Origin: Acrocarpospora pleiomorpha
GTDB taxonomy: Bacteria; Actinomycetota; Actinomycetes; Streptosporangiales; Streptosporangiaceae
Assembly: GCF_009687885.1 (NCBI RefSeq)
Contig: NZ_BLAF01000021.1
Coordinates: 93,721 to 157,720 of the forward strand
Direction: 5' to 3'
Length of the DNA stretch: 64,000 bases
Positions 51,733-60,201 of the stretch are shown here, piece after piece. The notes under the pieces were generated by a model. The model had not been told where the DNA came from and did not search any database. It saw only the letters and a list, made by a program, of their open reading frames with translations. The position numbers were made by a program, and so were the translations under genes. Numbering within the stretch: the first letter of the stretch is position 1; each line of letters starts with the position of its first letter.

Positions 51733-52557
51733 TTACGTCGGGCGCTCCTTGCGCGCGTGGAAGTACTCCTTCCCGGGGGTCGTCTCGCCGAACAGCTCAG
51801 TGACCGTGACGTAGGTGAACCCCTTCGCGTCCAGCAGGTCGAGCAGCTTGGGCACTGCTTGCACGGTCGAGGCGTGGATGTCGTGCATGAGGATGACATC
51901 GCCGGGCTTGGCCTTGAGGCAGCGTTTGGCCACCAGATCGGCGTTACGGTCCCGCCAGTCCATGGTGTCGAGACCCCACAGGATCTGGGCCATGCCGTAC
52001 CGCCGGGTCATCGCCGCCACCCCCGGACTGGTCGCGCCATAAGGCGGGCGCATCGTCCGCATCCGCACCCCGGTATACCTGCCCACCGCGAGCTGCGTCC
52101 TGACCAACTGCTCCTTGAGCGCGGCCTCCGACAGCGAGGGCAGCGCCGGATGGTCCCAGGAATGGTTCCCCAGCTCGTGACCCTCAGTGACCATACGCTG
52201 CAACAGCCCGGCGGTCTTCTCGGAGACCATCCGGCCAACGACGTAGAAGGTGGCCTTGGCGCCATGCTCGGCGAGCCGGTCCAGGACCATCCCGGTCTCG
52301 TCACCGGGCCCGTCGTCGAAAGTGAGCGCGACGCACTTGAGCTTGTGGCAGTCGATGCCCCGGGCCTGCGGCGCGACCGGAAAACGTGGCGCCGGCCAGC
52401 CCGGCTGGATCGAGGCCAGCTGCCGCGCCAGCGTCGCCGGATCATGGACGGGTGGCGGCAGGGCGGGCAGGGACGCCATTTTCTCGGGAGCAACCGCATT
52501 GGTAACAGCACCACTACAGCCGGTAACCGCCATGAGCAATACGAGTCCCAGCCGCAT
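51733..52557 (-). CDS. Polysaccharide deacetylase (NodB domain) lipoprotein
   Basis: The 274-residue protein has a short lipoprotein signal (LLMAVTGC) and a carbohydrate esterase 4 domain with TFDDGPGDE (about residue 79), the zinc-binding HSWDHP, RPPYGA and LMHDIH. It would remove acetyl groups from peptidoglycan or another glycan outside the cell membrane. A 101-residue hypothetical gene lies 24 bp upstream on the same strand. Confidence 0.88.
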   Translation of the reverse strand: MRLGLVLLMAVTGCSGAVTNAVAPEKMASLPALPPPVHDPATLARQLASIQPGWPAPRFPVAPQARGIDCHKLKCVALTFDDGPGDETGMVLDRLAEHGAKATFYVVGRMVSEKTAGLLQRMVTEGHELGNHSWDHPALPSLSEAALKEQLVRTQLAVGRYTGVRMRTMRPPYGATSPGVAAMTRRYGMAQILWGLDTMDWRDRNADLVAKRCLKAKPGDVILMHDIHASTVQAVPKLLDLLDAKGFTYVTVTELFGETTPGKEYFHARKERPT

Positions 52558-52581
52558 TCTTCCCCCCGAGGCAGGCGGGGA

Positions 52582-52887
52582 CTAGGGATAGTCCTCGGCC
52601 GTGTCCCCCCGTAAGACCTTGGCCAAGTCCTCCCACCAGTGCGGCACATCGGCCTGCAACTCGGCATACCGTCGGGCCACCCTGATGGCGCATCCAACCG
52701 GATCCGTACCCAGGTGGCGGCGTTTCACCGCGCCTTCCTGCCAGCGGAAGAAGCCGTCACGGTAGCTCACGACAAGGCCGATCCAAACCGAGAGCGTAGC
52801 GTCATCGCCGATCTCGTACGCGTCGTCCACTCCGACGTTGGCCAGTTCGGCACGGAGTTTCTCCACGGCCGCGCGAGACTCACTCAA
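52582..52887 (-). CDS. Hypothetical protein, 101 aa
   Basis: A cytoplasmic-type 101-residue protein (MSESRAAVEKLRAELANVGV) with several Trp residues (SVWIGLVV, DGFFRWQEG, HWWEDLA) and no known motif. It is likely cotranscribed with the deacetylase gene downstream. Similar small proteins are common beside immunity-like genes in actinobacteria, but I do not assign a role. Confidence 0.7.
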   Translation of the reverse strand: MSESRAAVEKLRAELANVGVDDAYEIGDDATLSVWIGLVVSYRDGFFRWQEGAVKRRHLGTDPVGCAIRVARRYAELQADVPHWWEDLAKVLRGDTAEDYP

Positions 52888-53096
52888 CGGCCACCCCCAG
52901 CAGACGTAGCGACGCGCACAAGGAGGGATGTACCCAGCATCGGGCCACCCCTCGCATGCTCATGGGGTAATCATGGGACTCCACCCCGTGACTTCGCAGC
53001 GTTATCCGGCTTCTGCATGGTTGTCGGGCCGGTCGATGAGCTTTCGTGCCCTTTTGTAAGGTATTGGGGTCCGCTTCACAATTACGGGGGGTTAGC

Positions 53097-53930
53097 GTGA
53101 CGGCTGTGGCGCTCGCGACAGCGTGTGCGGTCATCTTCGGCACCGCCGATTTCTTCGGCGGTCTCGCGACCCGCCGATCCCGGGTGCTGGCCGTCGTGGT
53201 GTGTTCCCAACTGGGCGGCATGGTCCTGGTTCTGGCGCTGATGCCGTTCCTGCCGGGAATCGCCAGCTCGGGCGCGCTGCTGTGGGGCATGGCCTCCGGG
53301 GTGGCCGGCGGGCTGGGGATCGTGCTGTTCTACCGCGGCCTGGCGATGGGCAAGATGTCGGTGGTCGCGCCGATCACAGCCACCACGGCGATGGCCGTAC
53401 CCGTGCTGTTCGGGTTACTCGCGGGCGAGCGGCCGTCCGTACTGGCGCTGAGCGGGGTCGTGCTCGGACTGCTCGCGGTGATGCTGGTGAGCCGGGAGCC
53501 AGGCGGCTCCGCCGGGCTGACGCTGGGCCCGGTGCTGAACGCGCTCGCCTCCGGGGCCGGGTTCGGCGGGTTCTTCATCCTGTTGAAGCTGGCGCCCGCC
53601 GACGCCGGGCTGTGGCCGCTGGTGGGGGCGCGAATCGCGTCGATCGCGCTGGTGGCGGCGCTGGCGGTGGCGACGCGGCGGAGCATGCGCCCGGCCGCCG
53701 GGTCGTGGCGGGTGACGATCGCGGCCGGGGTGCTGGACATGGCGGCCAACGTGCTGTTCCTGCTGGCCGCCCAGCGGGGCATGCTGATCTTGGTGACCGT
53801 GCTGGTGTCGCTGTACCCGGCGAGCACCCTGCTGCTGGCCCGATATGTGCTCGGAGAACGGCTGAGTTCCACGCAAATTGCGGGCGTTGGCTGCGCATTG
53901 GGGGCAATCGCGTTGATTGCGGCTTCCTAG
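53097..53930 (+). CDS. EamA/DMT family transporter
   Basis: The 277-residue protein has ten hydrophobic segments in two related halves, the EamA pattern (FGTADFFGGLATR early, LYPASTLLLARYVLGERLS late). GTG 53097 has GGGGGG upstream; the longer frame from 53046 is less likely. Substrates of this family are metabolites, drugs or amino acids; none is indicated here. Confidence 0.85.
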   Translation: MTAVALATACAVIFGTADFFGGLATRRSRVLAVVVCSQLGGMVLVLALMPFLPGIASSGALLWGMASGVAGGLGIVLFYRGLAMGKMSVVAPITATTAMAVPVLFGLLAGERPSVLALSGVVLGLLAVMLVSREPGGSAGLTLGPVLNALASGAGFGGFFILLKLAPADAGLWPLVGARIASIALVAALAVATRRSMRPAAGSWRVTIAAGVLDMAANVLFLLAAQRGMLILVTVLVSLYPASTLLLARYVLGERLSSTQIAGVGCALGAIALIAAS

Positions 53931-53935
53931 ATGCA

Positions 53936-53965
53936 TTGTCATAAGACGTTGGAGCTTGTTACGTT
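53936..53965 (+). promoter_or_regulatory. Promoter for a leaderless transcript
   Basis: TTGTCA (53936-53941), 18 bases, TACGTT (53960-53965). The GTG at 53973 lies seven bases later, so transcription and translation probably start together. Confidence 0.5.
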
Positions 53966-53972
53966 CGTCCCC

Positions 53973-54890
53973 GTGCAGGTCGAGCGGGCTCCTCTCGTCT
54001 CCGAGCCGTTCGCGCACATGGCTGTGGCGTATGGCTCTGGTGAGGAATACCTGAAAACGGTCCTGCCCGCTTTGCTGGATGGCCTGCGCCGAGGGGAACG
54101 CACCATCCTGCTCGGCCCTGAGGAGAACCTCGATCTGGTACGGACCGCGCTCGGCGCCGACGCCACCCGGGTCGAACTGGGACTGAGCCAGGACTGGTAC
54201 GGCCATCCGGCCCGGACCATGGCCGCCTACCTCGACTTCGCCCGGCGGAACGGCCCGGCCAGGATGATCTGCGAACCGGTCTGGTCGTCGGCCAGGGACG
54301 CGGCCGAGTGGGCCAAGATCGAGGCGATCGCGAACCTGGCGTTCGCCGGGATCCAGGCGACGATGATGTGCGTCTACCGGGATCCGGGCGAGGAGGTGTT
54401 TCGCAGCCATCCCTGGTATCTGGACGGCGAGGCGGTCCGGGCGAGCGAGCCGTACCTCCCGCCGGAGCGGATGGACTGGGAGCAACCGGCGTTCGAGTCC
54501 CCTCCGGCCGAGGCCGAAGGGCTGGACTTCGATCTGCCCGGCGTACGGCGCATGCGGGCATTCGTCCGCGATCAGGCGTACGCGGCGGGGCTGGAGCGGG
54601 ACGAGGTGACCTCGCTGGTGCTGGCCGCGGCCGAGATCGCCGCGAACGCGGTCGAGCACGGGGCGGGGCACGGCCGGGTGGCGGTGTGGCGGGCCGGGGA
54701 CGAGCTGATCTGCGAGATCACCAACCCGGACGCCGGGATCGAGGTGCCTTTCCCGGGATATATCCCACCAGAGCATGAGTCGTTGCGGGGTTACGGCCTG
54801 TGGATCAGCCGCCAGCTCTGCGACGCCATGGAGGTCAGAACGCTGGACGGGAAGTCCTGCGTCCGCCTTCACATGCGTATGACCCTTTAA
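53973..54890 (+). CDS. MEDS-domain / HATPase anti-sigma regulatory protein (RsbA-like)
   Basis: The 305-residue protein joins an N-terminal MEDS-like sensor domain (HMAVAYGSGEEYLKTVLPALLDG) to a C-terminal GHKL ATPase of the RsbW/SpoIIAB group (AAAEIAANAVEHG N-box, ITNPDAG and SLRGYGLWISRQLCD). Such proteins act as switch kinases or anti-sigma factors. The start is placed at GTG 53973; an ATG at 53931 directly after the upstream stop has no ribosome binding site. It faces an ECF sigma factor tail-to-tail. Confidence 0.8.
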   Translation: MQVERAPLVSEPFAHMAVAYGSGEEYLKTVLPALLDGLRRGERTILLGPEENLDLVRTALGADATRVELGLSQDWYGHPARTMAAYLDFARRNGPARMICEPVWSSARDAAEWAKIEAIANLAFAGIQATMMCVYRDPGEEVFRSHPWYLDGEAVRASEPYLPPERMDWEQPAFESPPAEAEGLDFDLPGVRRMRAFVRDQAYAAGLERDEVTSLVLAAAEIAANAVEHGAGHGRVAVWRAGDELICEITNPDAGIEVPFPGYIPPEHESLRGYGLWISRQLCDAMEVRTLDGKSCVRLHMRMTL

Positions 54891-54914
54891 GCCGCTTTCA
54901 GCCGAAATTTCGGC

Positions 54915-55508
54915 TTATGCGGCTACGCTTTCCGACTCCCGGACGACGCCCTCCTCCCGGGCGTACTCCTCCAGCATGCCGCGCAGCTGCCGCCGCCCGC
55001 GATGCAGCCGCGACATCACCGTCCCGATCGGCGTGCCCATCCGGTCGGCGATCTCCTTGTACGCGAAGCCTTCCACGTCGGCGAGATACACCGCGACCCG
55101 GAAGTCCTCCGGCAGCGACCGGAGCGCGTTCATCACGACGTTGTCCGGCAGGGACTCCAGCGCCTCGGTCTCCGCCGACTTCAACCCGGTCGACATGTGC
55201 GACTCGGCGGCGGCCAGCTGCCAGTCCTCGATCTCCTCGGCGGCCGACAACTTCGGCGAGCGCTGCTTCTTGCGGTAGTCGTTGATGAAGTTGTTGGTGA
55301 GGATCCGGTGCAGCCACGCCTTCAGGTTCGTGCCCTCCCGGAACTGGTGGTAGGACGTGAAGGCCTTGGTCACCGTCTCCTGGACGAGGTCCTCCGCGTC
55401 TGCGGGGTTGCGGGTGAGACGCATGGCCGATGCGTACAACTGGCTGGTCACGGGCACCACGTCGCGCTCGAACCAGGCCTGACGCTGCTCATCGCTCATC
55501 GAGATCAT
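54915..55508 (-). CDS. ECF sigma factor, SigR/SigH-like
   Basis: The 197-residue sigma factor has region 2 (PADAEDLVQETVTKAFTSYH) and region 4 (GFAYKEIADRMGTPIGTVMS, then RLHRGRRQLRG), very close to SigR/SigH of the actinobacterial thiol-oxidative stress response. SigR genes are normally followed directly by rsrA, encoding the zinc anti-sigma factor. None is present here; the gene downstream is the convergent MEDS/HATPase gene. The start follows GGGGG. Confidence 0.85.
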   Translation of the reverse strand: MISMSDEQRQAWFERDVVPVTSQLYASAMRLTRNPADAEDLVQETVTKAFTSYHQFREGTNLKAWLHRILTNNFINDYRKKQRSPKLSAAEEIEDWQLAAAESHMSTGLKSAETEALESLPDNVVMNALRSLPEDFRVAVYLADVEGFAYKEIADRMGTPIGTVMSRLHRGRRQLRGMLEEYAREEGVVRESESVAA

Positions 55509-55749
55509 GTCATCCCCCTGGAACTCTCTCCCCCGTTGCCCCTCCGGAACGGACCCATGCGGATATGGCGAACCGTCGTGGTCATCGTCATCGTGTCAGG
55601 TGACCCGTAAGCGGGGTGTTAACCGGCCAGAGGGGTTCAGACGGGAGCACCGGGACGGCAATGGCTTGATTACCCGCCTGCCGGACAAGTCTCATTATCA
55701 TAACACTCTCGCCTCGTTCCGGAAGAAAGTGTGGCGTATGGCACTCGTT

Positions 55750-55789
55750 ACAGTGGCTCCCATGAAACAACAGTGGCTCCCATGAAACA
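55750..55789 (+). repeat. 20-bp perfect tandem duplication spanning a start codon
   Basis: ACAGTGGCTCCCATGAAACA occurs at 55750-55769 and again at 55770-55789. The duplication doubles the ATG and creates a 7-codon upstream ORF. Confidence 0.95.
55762..55785 (+). CDS. 7-codon upstream ORF (MKQQWLP)
   Basis: The first ATG of the duplication opens a seven-residue frame. Its TGA overlaps the ATG of the desulfhydrase gene by the ATGA arrangement typical of translational coupling. It may set the expression level of the main gene. Confidence 0.4.
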   Translation: MKQQWLP

Positions 55790-56852
55790 CCTGGACCGGC
55801 ACAACCCGGCGACTCGCGCGTGGGCGGCCGAGGCCATCCGGGCCGTGGAAGCCGACGCCAACCGCAGCTGCGACACCCACCTGCACGTCTTCCCCCTTCC
55901 CGCGCACTGGGGAGTGGACCTCTACCTGAAAGACGAATCGGTGCACCCAACCGGTTCACTCAAACATCGCCTCGCCCGCTCCCTGTTCCTCTACGGCCTG
56001 GCCAACGGCTGGATCGGCCCGCATACCACGATCATCGAAGCCTCCAGCGGCTCCACGGCCGTGAGCGAGGCGTATTTCGCCCGGCTGCTCGGCCTGCCCT
56101 TCATCGCGGTCATCCCGGCCACCACCTCGCCGGAGAAACGCGACATCATCGAGTTCTACGGCGGCAAGTGCCACCTGGTCGAGGACCCCGGAAAGATCTA
56201 CGCAGAGTCGGCCCGGCTGGCGGCCGAGACCGGCGGCCACTACATGGACCAGTTCACCTACGCCGAGCGGGCCACCGACTGGCGCGGCAACAACAACATC
56301 GCCGAGTCGATCTTCGATCAGCTGGCCCTGGAACGGCACCCGGAGCCCACCTGGATCGTGGTCGGCGCGGGCACCGGCGGCACCTCGGCCACCATCGGCC
56401 GCTACATCCGCTACCGCCGCCACCAGACCAAGCTCTGCGTCGCCGACCCCGACGGTTCGGCCTTCTTCCCGTCCTGGGTCTCCGGCCAGAACGGCACGGC
56501 CCGCGGCTCCCGCATCGAGGGCATCGGCCGCCCCCGGGTGGAGCCGTCCTTCCTGCCGACCGTGATCGACCGCATGACCCAGGTGCCGGACGCGATGTCG
56601 ATCGCCGCCATGCGGTGGACCCGCGAGGTCACCCATCGGGACGTGGGCGGATCGACGGGGACCAATATGGCGGCAGCCGTACAGATCATCAGGGAGATGC
56701 GGGCGGCCGGGGAGCGGGGCAGCGTGGTCACGCTCATCTGCGACGGCGGCGAGCGCTACCGGGGCACCTACGGCAACGACGACTGGCTGGCCGACAGGCG
56801 GATCGACATCGCGCCATACTTGGCCGAATTCAGGGCTTTTCTGGCGTCCTGA
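55782..56852 (+). CDS. cds1: Cds1-like L-cysteine desulfhydrase (PLP fold II)
   Basis: The 356-residue protein has the cysteine synthase fold with the PLP lysine in PTGSLKHR (about residue 62), the Asn/Ser loop EASSGSTAVS and the phosphate-binding GAGTGGTSAT. Its length, and motifs such as RGNNNIAESIF, match the actinobacterial Cds1 group, which releases sulfide from cysteine, rather than CysK/CysM. ATG 55782 is the second ATG of a tandem duplication. The 3' end overlaps the convergent TPR gene by 23 bp. Confidence 0.8.
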   Translation: MKHLDRHNPATRAWAAEAIRAVEADANRSCDTHLHVFPLPAHWGVDLYLKDESVHPTGSLKHRLARSLFLYGLANGWIGPHTTIIEASSGSTAVSEAYFARLLGLPFIAVIPATTSPEKRDIIEFYGGKCHLVEDPGKIYAESARLAAETGGHYMDQFTYAERATDWRGNNNIAESIFDQLALERHPEPTWIVVGAGTGGTSATIGRYIRYRRHQTKLCVADPDGSAFFPSWVSGQNGTARGSRIEGIGRPRVEPSFLPTVIDRMTQVPDAMSIAAMRWTREVTHRDVGGSTGTNMAAAVQIIREMRAAGERGSVVTLICDGGERYRGTYGNDDWLADRRIDIAPYLAEFRAFLAS

Positions 56853-58632
56853 GGGCCTCGCGCACGTCCTCGTCGGCGGGGTCCAGCTCGGCCGCCCGCA
56901 GCAGATCGGCCTGGGCGCGCTCATGCCGGCCGACCGACCGCAGCGCGATCGCCCGGTTGAAGCGCAGCGCGGCGTCGTCGGCCAGCTCGATCGCCCGGGT
57001 GAGATCGGCGATCGCGCCCTCCGGGTCGCCCAGCTCGAAGGCCAGCTCACCCCGGCTGGCCCAGCCCGCGGCGAGCCCGGGATCGTGGAAGACCGCCGCG
57101 TCGTAGGCCTTGCGGGCCTCCGCGTACCGCGCGGTGGCCGCCTCCGCCTGCCCGAGCGCGCACAGCAGGTACGCGTTGCGCGGGTTCAACGCCAGACCCA
57201 GCCGCGCGTCGGCCCTGGCCCGGTCGAACTCGCCGATCGCCACCAGCAGCCCGGCCCGGTTGGCGTACGCGTCCACGAAGCCGGGGTCCAGCTCGATCGC
57301 GTAGTCCAGGTCGGCCAGCGCGCCCGCGTGGTCGCCGTCGGCGAAGCGGATCTCGGCCCGGTTGTAGTGGGCCTCGGGGAACGGCGGCCCGACCCGCATC
57401 GCGGTCTCGTAGTCGGCGGCCGCGTCCGCGGACCGGCCCAGCCGGTAGAGCAGGTTGCCGCGGTCGATGTAGTAGTCGGGGTAGCCGGGGTCGGCCTCGA
57501 TCACCGCGTCCAGGTCGGCCAGGGCGGCGGCCGGGTCGCCGAGCAGCACGGTCAGCTGGGCCCGGTTCGCGCGCAGGACCAGGCGGTGGATCGCGTGCTC
57601 GCCCGGTTCGAGGTCCCGGTCGGCCAGCTCGATCGCTTCCTGAACCAGGCGCAGGGCCGAGTGGTGGCGGCCCAGCCGGGTCTCGATCAGGGCCTTGCCG
57701 TTCAGGTCGAAGCCCAGGTGGAAGGCGCGGACCCGCCGGTCGGGGAGCAGCCGGGTGATCGTGACGGCCTCGTTGATCCAGGCTCTGGCCTCCTCGATGT
57801 CCCGTTTCTCCGGGTCGTGGTGGCGGGTCAGGAGCATCGCGGTGGCGTACGCGGCCGTGGCCCGGTTGACCGGGTCGGTGCTCTCCCGGCGGGCCAGGTC
57901 GAAGAGGGCGCGGGCGTCGTCCTCGCGGTCGGTGGCGGCCAGCGCGCCCGCCGTGCGATGGACCAGGGCCCACCAGTCCTCGGTGTCCACCTGGGCGCGT
58001 TCGAGTGCGCGGGTTCCGGCCTCGGCGGCGGCGTGGTGGAAGCCTTCGGCGACGTATCGCCGTACCAGGTCGGGGGTGGGGGCCGGCCAGGTGTGCGCGG
58101 ACGGCCCGCCCGCGCCGGGCACGCTCTCCACATGCAGGGGCAGTGCGGCGGCCAGCGGCGGTTCGGCCACCGGGGTGCACACCACGACGGTCAGCGTGGC
58201 GGGGTCGAGCCGCCGGAGCAGGACGCCGAGCAGCTCGCTGTCGGTGTGGTCGGCCTCGTGCACGTTCTCCACGACCAGCGCGACCGGACCGGCTTTTTCC
58301 AGATGATCGCGGACGAACTCGGCGATCCCGTTGGCCAGGCGGAGGGTGCGGCGCGGGGCGGGCACCAGGATGCGCTCCGCTTCTGGGACCCGCGTGGCCA
58401 GGGTGAGCCGCCGGGCTGGGACCAGATCGCGCAGGTCCGGTGCGGCCGCCCGGATCTCGATGTCGTGCCGGGCCACCAGTTCCGGCCGCGCCTCCGGCAC
58501 CAGGACGGCGAGCAGCGCCGCCGCCACCGTGTAAGGGCCGCCGGAACGATGCGCGTCAATGGGCGCGAGCAAAAGGCGCGGCAGGTCTTTCTCCCCGTTC
58601 CAGCGGCTTCCTCGCACCCAAAGATGGCGCAT
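56830..58632 (-). CDS. Tetratricopeptide-repeat protein with AAA-like N-terminus
   Basis: The 600-residue protein begins with a region resembling a degenerate nucleotide-binding domain (VALVVENVHEADHTDSELL) without a clear P-loop. It continues with at least seven TPR units in the C-terminal half (for example HYNRAEIRFADGDHAGALAD and ADLDYAIELDPGF). It probably mediates protein interaction; the N-terminus recalls LuxR/AfsR-type regulators that lost their DNA-binding part. ATG 58632 follows GAGGGGAG. Confidence 0.8.
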   Translation of the reverse strand: MRHLWVRGSRWNGEKDLPRLLLAPIDAHRSGGPYTVAAALLAVLVPEARPELVARHDIEIRAAAPDLRDLVPARRLTLATRVPEAERILVPAPRRTLRLANGIAEFVRDHLEKAGPVALVVENVHEADHTDSELLGVLLRRLDPATLTVVVCTPVAEPPLAAALPLHVESVPGAGGPSAHTWPAPTPDLVRRYVAEGFHHAAAEAGTRALERAQVDTEDWWALVHRTAGALAATDREDDARALFDLARRESTDPVNRATAAYATAMLLTRHHDPEKRDIEEARAWINEAVTITRLLPDRRVRAFHLGFDLNGKALIETRLGRHHSALRLVQEAIELADRDLEPGEHAIHRLVLRANRAQLTVLLGDPAAALADLDAVIEADPGYPDYYIDRGNLLYRLGRSADAAADYETAMRVGPPFPEAHYNRAEIRFADGDHAGALADLDYAIELDPGFVDAYANRAGLLVAIGEFDRARADARLGLALNPRNAYLLCALGQAEAATARYAEARKAYDAAVFHDPGLAAGWASRGELAFELGDPEGAIADLTRAIELADDAALRFNRAIALRSVGRHERAQADLLRAAELDPADEDVREALRTPEKP

Positions 58633-58901
58633 CGTCCGACTCCCCTCACCGGTGAGGACCGGAACCCCGCGGCTCCGGCCCCACTGATCGATCAAGGAAG
58701 GTGCTTGGCGCTGGCGCTGCCGGACAGCTTGACTGGACCTGGCTTGTGCACGATGACCTTCTTCATCAAACGGCCTTCCAGATAGTTTCGGGACTCGCCA
58801 ATGTCAACACAACCGCCAACGAATTAACAATACTTTGGCCGGTAATAGACATTTCCCGATAAATGCACTTAATTAGCTATTCAGTCACCCAGAAGCTTCG
58901 G

Positions 58902-60047
58902 TCACGCCTCTCCCAGAAGTGCGTCCACGAAGACTTCGGGGTCGAACGGGGCCAGATCGTCGGGGCCCTCGCCGAGGCCGGCCAGCTTGACCGGAACGCC
59001 CAGCTCCCGCTGGACCGAGATGACGATGCCGCCCTTCGCGGTGCCGTCCAGCTTGGTGAGCGCGATGCCGGTGATGTTCACCACCTCGGCGAACACCTGG
59101 GCCTGGCGCATGCCGTTCTGGCCCGTGGTCGCGTCCAGCACCAGCAGCACCTCGTCGACCTGGGCCTTCTTCTCGATGACCCGCTTGACCTTGCCGAGCT
59201 CGTCCATCAGTCCGGTCTTGGTGTGCAGGCGGCCGGCGGTGTCCACGATCACCACGTCCACCTTGTCGGCCATGCCGCGGGCCACCGCGTCGAACGCGAC
59301 CGAGGCCGGGTCCCCGGCTTCCGGGCCGCGCACCACGGTCGCGCCCACCCGGTCGCCCCAGGTCTGCAGCTGGTCGGCGGCGGCGGCCCGGAACGTGTCG
59401 GCCGCGCCCAGCACCACCGTCTTGCCGTCGCCGATCAGGGCGCGGGCCAGCTTGCCGGTCGTGGTGGTCTTGCCGGTGCCGTTCACGCCCACCACCAGCA
59501 GCACGGCCGGGCGCTCACCCGGCGCGGAGGTGTGCAGCGTGCGGTCCAGGCCCGGGTTGATCTGGGCGAGCAGCTGCTCCCTGAGCAGCCCGCGCACCTC
59601 CGCCGGGGTACGCGTGCCGAGCACCTTCACCTTGGTCCTGAGCTCGTCCACCATGGCCCGGGTGGGCGCCACCCCCACATCGGCGGTGATCAGGGTCTCC
59701 TCGATCTCGTCCCAGACGTCGTCGTCCAGGCGGTCCCGGGAGAGCAGGTCGAGCAGGCCCTTGCCGAGCGTGCTCTGCGAGCGGGCCAGCCGGGCGCGCA
59801 ACCGGACCATCCGGCCCGCCGACGGCGGCGGGACCTCGATCTCCGGCGGCTTGACCAGCTCCTCCGCCGGCGGTGCCAGCGTCGCCGTCGCGGTGCCGCC
59901 CGATTCCTCCTCCGCCCCGCCACCCACCAGCGGCGTGTCCACGGGAGGAAGAGGCTTGCCCTTCGGCCGGAACATGAAGAAAAGACCACCGGCCACCAGC
60001 AAGGCGGCCAGGATCACGACAATGGTGATGACCAGGTAACCATCCAC
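58902..60047 (-). CDS. ftsY: Signal recognition particle receptor FtsY
   Basis: The 381-residue receptor has an N-terminal membrane anchor (residues 5-26), a Pro/Glu-rich linker and the SRP GTPase NG domain with GVNGTGKTTTTGKLA, DTFRAAAADQL, DTAGRL and TKLDGTAKGG. It docks ribosome-SRP complexes at the membrane. Start is GTG 60047. It lies 154 bp downstream of smc, a common gene order, with repeat R2 between. Confidence 0.93.
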   Translation of the reverse strand: MDGYLVITIVVILAALLVAGGLFFMFRPKGKPLPPVDTPLVGGGAEEESGGTATATLAPPAEELVKPPEIEVPPPSAGRMVRLRARLARSQSTLGKGLLDLLSRDRLDDDVWDEIEETLITADVGVAPTRAMVDELRTKVKVLGTRTPAEVRGLLREQLLAQINPGLDRTLHTSAPGERPAVLLVVGVNGTGKTTTTGKLARALIGDGKTVVLGAADTFRAAAADQLQTWGDRVGATVVRGPEAGDPASVAFDAVARGMADKVDVVIVDTAGRLHTKTGLMDELGKVKRVIEKKAQVDEVLLVLDATTGQNGMRQAQVFAEVVNITGIALTKLDGTAKGGIVISVQRELGVPVKLAGLGEGPDDLAPFDPEVFVDALLGEA

Positions 60048-60091
60048 AACCGTCAGTTTTCCAGATAACGCCGGGGGCTGTGTCTATGGCC

Positions 60092-60195
60092 GCGCCTCCG
60101 GCACGTCGGGCTTGGCCGCCTTCAGCCTGTGCCTTCCCTCGTCACTCCGGCCGCTTCGCGACCTGCGTTCCTCAGTCCAGACACAGGCGCGGCCA
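60092..60195. repeat. Repeat family R2, copy A
   Basis: About 104 bp between smc and ftsY, beginning GCGCCTCCGGCAC and ending CAGTCCAGACACAGGCGCGG plus CCA. Its edges carry a 10-bp inverted repeat TGGCCGCGCC (60087-60096) / GGCGCGGCCA (60186-60195). A second copy in the same orientation lies at 63708-63813. Confidence 0.85.
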
Positions 60196-60201
60196 AGCCG
60201 G

